Part shown: in pieces, positions 56,260 through 64,000 of the stretch | How positions within the stretch are numbered: the first letter of the stretch is position 1 | Layout of the letters: every line of letters starts with the position of its first letter | Origin: Macrolepiota albuminosa | Lineage: Eukaryota > Basidiomycota > Agaricomycetes > Agaricales > Agaricaceae | NCBI GenBank assembly: GCA_027475525.1 | Contig: JAMWFC010000009.1 | Span: 248,001-312,000 of the forward strand | DNA: 64,000 nt | Reading direction: 5' to 3' | Made by a program: the position numbers and the translations under genes | Notes under the pieces: model-generated | What the model saw: the letters and a program-made list of their open reading frames with translations, nothing else | Told to the model about the DNA's origin: nothing | The model's database searches: none

Positions 56260-57560
56260 CTGGTGGCCATCTGTGAGGTTCTCAGCTCTGGGAAGCATGG
56301 AGCTTGTCCAGGTGGGAGTTGTGGAACTCCTTGAGCTTGTCAGAGGCATCTTTTAAGTTGGCCAGGGGTTTCTAGATGTAGTCCTCTGGCCCATAGCCAG
56401 TCTATTGTATGAGGTAGCTCAGTCATCCTCAGATCACTCAGGAGTCAAGGATGCAGTCAACCTCATAGTGGTACTCATCTTCCACTTTGACAGGAGGGGG
56501 CTGGTCAGAGCATTGTCTGAGGAAAGGATCCAGAGCATGCTTTTTGAGAAGTTGGACATGGAATACAGAGTGCAGTCCTTTCAATCCCAAAGGGAGGTCA
56601 AGTCGGTAGGTGTGGGAAGATACCTTCCAGGTGATTTTGAAAGGGCCAAAATGCTTGTAGTTGAGCTTCACAGAGGGGCACCTAGTTTGGAGATTGTGTT
56701 GATCAAGCCAGACTAGGGTCCCAGAGGTCCAGTTAAATGTGGGTTCTTGTCAGGAGTTGGCATGCTTAGAGTAGGCCTTGTTGGCAACATTGATCTTGCT
56801 CCAGAGGAATTTTTAGAGGTCCTGGAGGTCCTGGATGACCTTGTGAGCTGCATAGGTGGGAATATTCCAGAGAGACAGGGTCAGCTGGAAGTGGTACTCT
56901 TTGTTTGCAAAGAAGGGGGACATGCCAGTGGCAGAGTGGGGGGTATTGTTGCAGGTAAACTTGGCAAGGGGTAGTTCAGTATGCCAGTCATTCTAGAGGT
57001 AGTTGACATAGATCTGAAGGTACTGTTCAAAGGTTTGATTGACCTGTTTGGTTTGTCTGTTGGTCTCTGGGTGGTACATGATGGAAAGGTTGGTTCAGAT
57101 GCTGAGGGCCTTACATAAGGACATCCAAAACTTCAAGACAAAGAAGGGGCCCTGATCAGAGACAATGTTATTGAGGAGTCTGTGCTTGGAGAACACATGC
57201 TCCAGGAAGAGTTAGGCAAAGCCCAGGGTGTCATCAGTGGTGTGATATGGGATGAAGATAACTTGCTTTATGAGACAGCACACAATGACAAGGATGGCGT
57301 TAAAGCCTTCTGACTCTAGGAGCTTGACAATGTGGTCTATAGAGATTGAGGACCATGGGTGTTGTCTGATGGGCAGGGGCTCGAGCAATCCATAAAGCTA
57401 GTATTGGGAGACTTTGGCCTGAAGACAAGATTTACAGGCTTGGACATACCAGATGACGTCTTTCTTTATCTCCAGCCAAAAGTAAGTGCGGGAGATGAGT
57501 TGAAGAGTCTTATGTATTTCTGAGTGTCTCTGAAGCTTGTGATCATGGTGTTGGCAGAGA
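56260..57560 (-). pseudogene. Gypsy-2 integrase and chromodomain
   Basis: Read right to left: HSEIHKTLQLISRTYFWLEI and VQACKSCLQAKV (zinc region), core with VSDQGPFFVLKFWMSLCKAL and a HPETNRQTKQVNQ block, [20 protein letters not shown] (GPF/Y module), and [14 protein letters not shown]. The end of a chromodomain (TGYGPEDYIWKPLANLKDAS) has Trp codons changed to stops. The order matches chromoviruses. It is dead by many stops. Confidence 0.8.
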
Positions 57561-57707
57561 ATGTCAAGGTATATGTTCTTATGGTCTGGAACATAGATGT
57601 GGCCATTGTGGAGGAGCAGTTTGCCATTGGGGGAGAGGGTGAAGGATGAGTCAGGTGGTTGTCTATTGGGTAGTTGTCTGAGAGTTGTGTTGGGTGAGGT
57701 AGTTGTC

Positions 57708-59190
57708 TCAGAAGGAGTCTTGAATCTGTTTCAGAATTTCTTCCTTGTTTAAGATTAGCACTGTATTGAAATGCTCAGGAGAGATTACCATGTGGTGGTT
57801 GAAAGCATTCTGCTCTGCCTTGAAGGACTTCTTGGGGGTAGACATCCAGTCATCAAGTGAGGGCATCTGGCTTGGCTCCAAGTCATTTGAGATAGTAGTG
57901 GATGGTAAAGTCATACTCTGAGAGAACTTCAGACCATTGGGCCTGTCAGTGGCTGGCTTGGTGGTCATGAAGTGAAGGTTGTTATGGTCCAAGTAGACTT
58001 GGATCCAGTGAGGGGTGCCTTCAAGGTAGGCTTGCTACTGCTTGAAGGCTTTGATGATTGCAAGGAGTTCCTTATTGTAGATGTTGTTGTTGAGCTTGGC
58101 CAGGATCATTAATCAGGTATAGAAGGCTACAGGTCAGAGCTCCTGGTTGTCTGGCTCCATCTGCAAGAGAATGCCAGCAATGGCATAGTTAGAGGTGTTA
58201 CATTCCAAGACAATTGGAAGGGCAGGGTTATAGTGCCAAAGAATTGGAGCTGAAGTAAAGGCTTTCTTGAGTAATGAAAACATGCTTTGGCACTTACTGT
58301 CTCGACTCCAGGAGGTATCCTTCTAGGTCAGCTGATTGAGGAACTTGGTGATGCTGGAGTAGTTGTTGATGAAATGACAGTAGAAGTTTGCAAAACTGAG
58401 GAAGGACTGTACCTCCTTGTCCTTTTTTGGAGGGGCCAGTTGAGAATTGCTTTGACTTTCATGAGGTCCATGCAGACTCTGTCTGGAGTAACAATAATGC
58501 CAAGGTATTCAACTTCTGTAGTGTGAAATGCACTTCTCTGGTTGCATGTAGGTTGTGGCTCCAGAGTCAGACATGGATTTGATGCTTGTCAAGGGAGTCA
58601 GAGTAGATCAGAATGTTGTCCAAGTACATTATGACAAAGACATTGTTCATGTCCTGGAAGATATTGTTCATGAAGTACTAGAAGGTTGCAGAGGAGTTAA
58701 TCATACTAAAGGGCATTACCAGATACTCAAAGAGGCTATAGCAGATGCAGAAGATGGTTTTCCATTTGTGTTCTGAGGCAATCTGGATGTTGTTGTAGCC
58801 AGAGTGGAGGTCAATCTTCAAATAGACCTTGGCTTTGCAGAGCTGGTTGACTAGGTCTCCAATGAGAACGAGAGGTATCAGTTCTTTTTGATGATATTGT
58901 TCAGCCCCTGGTAGTTGACACAGAGCTAGAGGAACCTGTCCTTCTTTTTGGCAAAAAGGACCAGTGCTCTGGTGGTGGAAATCAAGGTATGGATGAATCC
59001 CTTACCTAGCATGTCATCAAGGTAGTCCTTGAGTGCATGGAGCTTGACCTTGGACATGTTGTAGACCTCGTCAAGCAGGAGGCTTGTGCCATCCTTGAGA
59101 TCTATCTTATGGTCATATGGTCAGTGCTGGGGGAGGTCCTTGGCACTACCCTCAGAGAAGACATCAGCAAACTCATGATATTTGAGGGAA
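57708..59190 (-). pseudogene. Gypsy-2 reverse transcriptase and RNase H
   Basis: RT starts near 59,050 with NMSKVKLHALKDYLDDMLGK and TTRALVLFAKKKDRFL. The polymerase motif at 58,615-58,626 reads YLDN, so the second catalytic Asp is Asn, which a single G-to-A change explains. RNase H has LECNTSNYAIAGILLQMEP (Asp to Asn) and a tail open at 57,992-57,708. Numerous stops occur. Confidence 0.75.
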
Positions 59191-59229
59191 ACAACTTTGA
59201 TAAGAATTTGGTCTTTAGTTTTAGCATCA

Positions 59230-59880
59230 GGGTCAGTGTCTTTAGCCTAGGTGTTCTTTGGGTAGTATTGGGGATACCTAGAACTGGTAGGCCAGGGTGC
59301 TATCCTGGAAGATCTACACAAAGGAGGTGCAGCCAATAATTTTGATGTCCAGAACTCTAAGTGATTCAAGGGGCATGTCAGGTTCAGGTCTAGGCATGGG
59401 CTGGTAATTTCAAGTAGGGTAGTGGGGGCCTTTATAACTTGGAGGAAACTCAATGGAGTCTCTTCAGCAAGGTCCAGGATATCTGGTGTCATTTGGGGCT
59501 TGGAGGTAGAGGTGGATGGCAGCAGCAAGTCAGGCCTTGGAGGTGGGGAAGGTCATGGTGAGGTCTTCCCATCAGGTGGTGGGGTTCACCTCTCAAAGCC
59601 ATGGAAGTCTCAAGATGGTGGGGGTCATTTCAAAAAGTTGCATGACCAGAAAGTTGGTCAGGAATGTCAGGCTGTTGTTGAGGGTCATGGTGGTTGTGTG
59701 GCCCTTTATGATGGGCCTGAATGTCATGTCATTCCTGTCAAGCAACTGGAGCTCAAGGGGTTGGCCAAGTTCAGTGTGGGAAAGGTTGAGGCAGTCACTG
59801 ATGAAAACATCCTGGTGGCCCTGCTATTGATGAGGGCAGGAAGGGGCTTGAAGAGAGCACTGAAGTGCACATGAATAATA
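59230..59880 (-). pseudogene. Gypsy-2 protease region; gag missing
   Basis: A protease-like stretch (LINSRATRMFSSVTAS, where DSGAT is expected) lies near 59,830. A long linker follows down to KYHEFADVFSEGSAKDLP near 59,190, the usual lead-in to RT. Only about 190 bp separate it from the LTR-like repeat at 60,067, so gag has been lost. Confidence 0.6.
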
Positions 59881-60066
59881 AAGAACTGAGTGGACCAAGA
59901 GCAGAGGCTGAGGAGTTCCTTCTGGGGTTGCTAGAGATCTTCTGGACTTGTTGTGGGAGGGTGGAGACTCAAAGAAGATGGGTTCCTAGGCTGTGCTGTG
60001 GTCAAGGGCAAGGATGAGGGCTTTTCAATCAATCCAGAAATTTGTGGTGTGCAGCCATGGGAGTCT

Positions 60067-60555
60067 GTCATGATCCTCCACCCAGAACTACTTCAGGACA
60101 CCCCCAAAACCCCATCTGGGACTCCTCCACCAACTCCACAACACAACTCCTGACATCACAACTGATGGATCCACCATCACACACATCAATCCCTGCCATC
60201 AAGCATGCCTCCTGATAGCCCCACATCATGGACCCTGAAACCACCTGTCAGCATGGCTGTTACCCCATGATCAATGATCAGATCACATCAATCACCCTGG
60301 CTATCATGCATCATGCATCACGGCCTTCTCCCCATGCCAATTGATCATGTGCTCCACATGCATGATCCTCAGTATACAATTTCTCTTTTCTACCACTGCC
60401 TATTAACTCCCAGAACTGCCACAGACATTCTGGAATCCCTCAGAAACCCAGAGTGACCCCTGCACATACTTAAAGAGTAGCTACCCACTTGTAGTACCTT
60501 AGTCTTGATATTACACTTATTTGTTTGCATGCCCTTTGGTTTTGACTGGTACATG
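60067..60555 (-). repeat. LTR-like repeat B, minus copy (likely Gypsy-2 5' LTR)
   Basis: TGTACCAGTCAAAACC (minus strand, at 60,555) to ATCATGACA near 60,067. It precedes Gypsy-2 in the correct orientation. The inverted partner is 52,741-53,221. Confidence 0.55.
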
Positions 60556-60620
60556 CTGACTGGCATGCTTTGACTGGCATGCTTTGACTTATATGCATGT
60601 TCTTGAGATTGGTATGCACT

Positions 60621-60960
60621 TCACAACTTAAAGTTTATTAAACCTGGTCTTGTCTTAGAACCCCCAGTTCTTAACTCAACCGGGCATCTGCACAAAGTGG
60701 GTAATGTTACCGGCTGAGGAGGTGCTGCTGTCAAAGAGTCAGAGGTAGATGGGGAGGAGCCTTTGAGGAGGCTGTGGGCCAAGGGCTGCCCAAGCTTTGT
60801 CAATAAAGTTATTAGTGGCATCACTGTCTACAAGAGTGTTGACAGGCTCCAAGAAGAAGGCAAGAGTGGTCTGAAGGAGAAGGAATTGGAGGGAGTGCAA
60901 GAGGAGGTAGGTTGGGAGGATGTCCAAAAGATGTTGAGCCATTGTAGTACTTGGTTGCAA
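60621..60960 (-). pseudogene. Protease fragment of a third Gypsy family
   Basis: The minus frame contains NTLVDSDATNNFIDKAWAAL, the LVDSGATxNFID protease motif of another Gypsy lineage with Gly changed to Asp, then a short continuation (GNITHFVQMP). The flanking LTR-like block begins at 60,947 and overlaps its apparent start. Confidence 0.6.
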
Positions 60961-61138
60961 GTAGTACTGTAGTTCTGGGGCTTTCTTAAAGTCTTAGAAA
61001 GTTGCTTCTAATCCACACTAGTGCTTGATAATAAACTTGAAGTGTTGATGAAGGGTTACTTCCCAGAATATATATGATACTCTGAAATGTAGAGGTATCT
61101 TAACAAACTCCAGCCTAAGTGATTCACTCCCTGGGAAC
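60947..61138 (+). mobile_element. Truncated LTR (same family as 24,826)
   Basis: TGTAGTACTTGGTTGCAAGT and the following ~190 bp match the LTR nested in the KDZ left arm. It stops abruptly at 61,138 where an unrelated pseudogene begins. Confidence 0.6.
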
Positions 61139-62060
61139 CAAAATGTCTAAGAGAGCCTCCCATTCGAACTTGTACCATAAAGGAAAGAAATTCTCAAAGT
61201 CTTCAACTTGTTTAAAGAATTCTAAATGTTTTTCATATTCAATGGCATGATTAGTAGATGTGGAAGTAGGAAGGCCTGCTGTATCCACATCTGTAGGAGC
61301 TCTGGCAAGAAGCTTAAGAGCACTGAGCAAGTTGTTAGAAGCTTCTAAGAAACAAAGAGGAGTAAAACAAGTGTGAGTATCATCATTATCCCAAGAAGGA
61401 ATCATCTTGGATAGGTCCAAAAGAAGAACCTTATCTGTGGATTTCTTGTCAGGCTTATATGGTTGCATGGTTTTAGTATGAACAACACGAGGAGAATTGT
61501 TAACCAGATCTATGTGATGATTAGTGAAAAAGTGCAAGGGTGGAGGTACCCAGTTTCAAATATTTAAAAGATAAACAGTTGGAATAACCACCTTCTTGGA
61601 CTTTCCCAAAGAGCATTCAACTGGATCTGCCATCTCCATTGTACCAAAGAGAGATGCATGAATGAAGTTGTCGGCCTCCCTCTCCTTGGCTTGAAGGACC
61701 TGGCAATCATCCTCAGCTTGTTTACCTGAGTGGCTACTATTTCTTAAAGCAGTGATGGTGGAAGGGGAGCCAGGAGAGCACATAAAGCTTCGCTGCCAAT
61801 AAGGTCATGCAATTCATCACTCAAATAAAAATAAGTAGGTTTCAATTGGGGATCAATGTCCAAGTCTACAGGGCGAGGCGCCAGTGTAGTCTTAACATTG
61901 ACAGTCTGCAATATACTGGCATTGTTGAATTCTTCAATTAAGGCATTTTCACAGACTCGAACAGTGAGCAGTAACTGGAAGCAATTGACACCTTCAGGAA
62001 GTTTGATTCAACTATCAAAATCAAAGTCATCCGGAATAGGTCCAGAGATGCCAGCATTTG
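61125..62060 (-). pseudogene. Unknown protein fragment, ~310 residues
   Basis: Read right to left: GPIPDDFDFDS, LPEGVNCFQLLLTVRVCENA, TYFYLSDELHDLIGSEALCA; after a shift QAEDDCQVLQAKEREADNFI; after a stop LHFFTNHHIDLVNNSPRVVH, HTCFTPLCFLEASNNLLSAL and EDFENFFPLWYKFEWEALLD. Composition is fully protein-like, with three frame breaks. I do not know the family. It is cut on the left by the LTR at 61,138 and on the right by the Copia LTR. Confidence 0.5.
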
Positions 62061-62072
62061 AAAGTATGGGCT

Positions 62073-62345
62073 TATTGGAGGGAATCGCGGTACGCGTCAA
62101 GATCATGTGACTCACGTGGTGAGTGTGCTGCAAGAGGGAGAGAAAAAAAGGGGGAAAAACTATACAGTTGGTTACCTACGGATCGGAACTGGACGGACTA
62201 ATACCTCAGTCATTTATTCACCGACTGAGGTATGTCGCAAAATATCCCTTACGATACCTTAGCTAACGTACTACTAGTCTGATCTAAAACAGGTATATAG
62301 ATTCAATACAGTCGTTTATTCACCGACTGAGTCTGATCTAAAACA
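62073..62345 (+). mobile_element. 5' LTR of intact Copia
   Basis: TATTGGAGGGAATCGCG (expected TGTTGG, compare 6,168) to AAAACA, 273 bp. It contains a repeated tttattcaccgactgag phrase at about 62,213 and 62,316. Confidence 0.65.
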
Positions 62346-62358
62346 GGTTATGGGCCCC
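62346..62358 (+). other. Copia primer-binding site
   Basis: GGTTATGGGCCCC adjoins the LTR. It is largely complementary to the anticodon stem-loop of initiator tRNA-Met. Confidence 0.6.
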
Positions 62359-62444
62359 GTTGCCACTCAGTAATAAAACAAACGACTCACGGAATATTCC
62401 TCACTTCCTACCGGTAAAGCACCAAAACACTGAAACAAAACGAA

Positions 62445-64000
62445 ATGTCGAACCCAGCCTTATTCCTGCTACCTACGGAGGAAAAATTCGATGGATCGAA
62501 TTGGACGACATTTAAGACAACGATCACTGAGGCGGCACGCGGACGCGGCCTCCTAGAATACTTGGAAGGAAAAATCAGGGATCCATTGCTGAAGAAGGAA
62601 GGTAGTTCAGCACGGACTCCCATTCCAACTGTCCCGACCACATGGTGGGGAGCGGCAGACCCTACGCCTGACGAATGGAAGCAGCGAGATGCCTATGCTA
62701 GGAGCATGATAGTCCTAAATGTGATCAATCCAATTGGTGCCGGCATGAAACTAGACGGCAGCGCCGCTGACGCCTGGACCTCGCTTACGACCCTGAATGA
62801 TGCCAAATCAGACCTCGGGCTCATCCAAGCCGAGGAGGAACTCAATTCAATCAAGTATAGAGACGGTTCGAATATTGAGGCTCACTTCAGAGCACTCCGT
62901 ACGGCATGGTCCAAGGCCAACGATCAGGGGGCAGCAATCGACGATAAGCGTTTTAGGGCGTACGTGATCAAGTCCATGCCCAGCGTGTGGGCACCAGTGA
63001 CGGGAGCTCTGTTCGAGGTGAAGACTTCAGCCGACGTCATCGCCAGACTCACCACACATGCCCTGCTTCTCCATGGTCCTGCAGTCGTAGCTCCAGTGAA
63101 CTCCGTGCACGCACTGGTGACGCAGACGAACGATAATCGAAGTGATAAGCCGAAATGCGATAACTGCAACTGGAGTGGACATACCAAAGAAAAGTGCTTC
63201 CGCAAGGGTGGAGGCATGGAAGGCCAGTACCCCGAATGGTGGCGCAAGAACAAAAGCGCGCCGAATTCTACCTCTGCGATGCCAACGACCACGCAGATCC
63301 CTACGGCAAACTCCGCAGACACAGCGCCAATCAACGACATCACGACCCTGAGATGTCTCGCGCTCGCAACACTCGCAAACACACCAAACGGGGAAAAGGT
63401 TGTCACTTACGCTGACTCCGCTGCTAGCCGCCACTTCTTCACGGACCGTGCAGACTTCATCTCGTACAGCCAACTGGACCCAGCAGACACGGCTGGTGTG
63501 ACAGCCGAGGGGCGGAAGTTCCGCATCTTGGGAACAGGCCGAGTTCGTAAGTGGAGTGTGTGTGACGGTGAAATGATCGAGATAACATTCGATAATGCCC
63601 TGCATGCGCCCGATCTGGCCCACAATTTGATCTCCCTTGGCTCCCTCGTCAAAAAGGGAGTCAAAGTCGGCCTGGAAAACGGGGGAGCAGTACTGACAGC
63701 CCCCGACGGGAAACCCTTCATGAGATGCAAAATGGAGGGAACTATGTTTGTGGTGAACTTTGCACAACCGCATGCAGCGCTGTCAGCACGCTCACTGACA
63801 CGACCCACCGACTTTGAGACGTGGCACCGACAACTCGCCCATGTAGGGGAGAGCACATTACGGGACATGATGCGGAAAGACATGGTTATGGGGCTCACAG
63901 TTACAAACTTGACCGTCAACGGCCGCTGTGAAGACTGCATTCTGGGCAAGCAGGTGCGTCGCCCCTTCAACCAGCACGTGGAACCAGAAGCCGCACCTTA
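62445..64000 (+). CDS. Ty1/Copia gag-pol polyprotein, intact but cut by the window edge
   Basis: Starts at ATG 62,445 and stays open to the last base (518 codons). The gag N-terminus has EEKFDGSNWTTFKTTITEAA, with a UBN2-type body (DEWKQRDAYARSMIVLN, AEEELNSIKYRDGSNIEAHF). The zinc knuckle CDNCNWSGHTKEKC (63,154-63,195) is intact. The aspartic protease has YADSAASRHFF near 63,410, the DSAAS variant. GAG-pre-integrase shows TWHRQLAHVGESTLRDMMRK and CEDCILGKQVRRPF near 63,900-63,975. Integrase, RT and RNase H should lie beyond the edge. High CpG content and lack of stops mark a recent insertion. Opposite-strand frames are shadows. Confidence 0.9.
   Translation, partial: MSNPALFLLPTEEKFDGSNWTTFKTTITEAARGRGLLEYLEGKIRDPLLKKEGSSARTPIPTVPTTWWGAADPTPDEWKQRDAYARSMIVLNVINPIGAGMKLDGSAADAWTSLTTLNDAKSDLGLIQAEEELNSIKYRDGSNIEAHFRALRTAWSKANDQGAAIDDKRFRAYVIKSMPSVWAPVTGALFEVKTSADVIARLTTHALLLHGPAVVAPVNSVHALVTQTNDNRSDKPKCDNCNWSGHTKEKCFRKGGGMEGQYPEWWRKNKSAPNSTSAMPTTTQIPTANSADTAPINDITTLRCLALATLANTPNGEKVVTYADSAASRHFFTDRADFISYSQLDPADTAGVTAEGRKFRILGTGRVRKWSVCDGEMIEITFDNALHAPDLAHNLISLGSLVKKGVKVGLENGGAVLTAPDGKPFMRCKMEGTMFVVNFAQPHAALSARSLTRPTDFETWHRQLAHVGESTLRDMMRKDMVMGLTVTNLTVNGRCEDCILGKQVRRPFNQHVEPEAAP

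Noticed and set aside
59422..59874. 150-codon plus-strand frame
   Set aside because: Gly/Val-rich with no domain; the opposite strand holds the Gypsy-2 protease and linker in the right order.
63027..63970. Long minus-strand frames (up to 248 codons) opposite the Copia ORF
   Set aside because: They are shadows of the open plus-strand Copia frame, which carries the real motifs.

Overview
The window looks like chromosomal DNA of a filamentous basidiomycete (Agaricomycetes-like). The evidence is short 45-65 bp introns in spliced genes, chromodomain Ty3/Gypsy and Ty1/Copia retrotransposons, a Tc1/mariner element, and a KDZ (Kyakuja-Dileera-Zisupton) DNA transposon with the CxC2 cysteine cluster typical of mushroom genomes. 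A 100-N gap at 22,539-22,638 marks a scaffold join. The species cannot be told from the sequence.

Layout. 1-6.2 kb is CpG-containing host-like DNA: a possible acidic protein (-), a secreted/single-pass membrane protein (+), two truncated Copia 3' ends, and an APH-fold kinase-like gene (-). 6.2-10.4 kb holds two decayed Copia elements (-). 10.9-13.36 kb is the best host gene, a 14-exon flavin-containing monooxygenase with an N-terminal NTF2/SnoaL-like part. 13.4-22.5 kb is AT-rich and gene-poor, with a decayed multi-exon gene, LTR-like repeats and a foldback element.

22.6-52.7 kb is one nested structure. A CpG-depleted Ty3/Gypsy element has its 5' LTR at 22,639-22,837 and its 3' LTR at 52,441-52,740. 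It is interrupted by an ~18.3 kb KDZ transposon at 24,597-42,930, and its downstream ORF is split by a 1,605 bp Tc1/mariner element at 50,298-51,902. The KDZ element has inverted repeat arms of about 2 kb, one invaded by an LTR. It carries four genes: a zinc-finger/coiled-coil protein (+), an unknown protein (-), the transposase (+) and an acidic-repeat protein (+). Sets of tRNA-like sequences with A and B boxes, some followed by T-runs, lie between the genes and the arms.

52.7-62 kb holds further decayed elements: an inverted pair of LTR-like repeats, a minus-strand Gypsy without gag, a coiled-coil ORF and an unknown pseudogene. From 62,073 to the right edge runs a fresh, CpG-rich Copia element whose gag-pol frame is open for all 518 codons visible.

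Two themes cut across the window. First, at least 20 places carry a direct tandem duplication with a period of exactly 77 bp, mostly inside the KDZ element. Uniform length, near-perfect identity and frame disruption point to an assembly artefact (unmerged k-mer overlaps), so reading frames there should be judged after collapsing one copy. Second, CpG content separates old, heavily mutated elements from young ones. Exon joins and element borders given here come from reading by eye and have not been checked by alignment.
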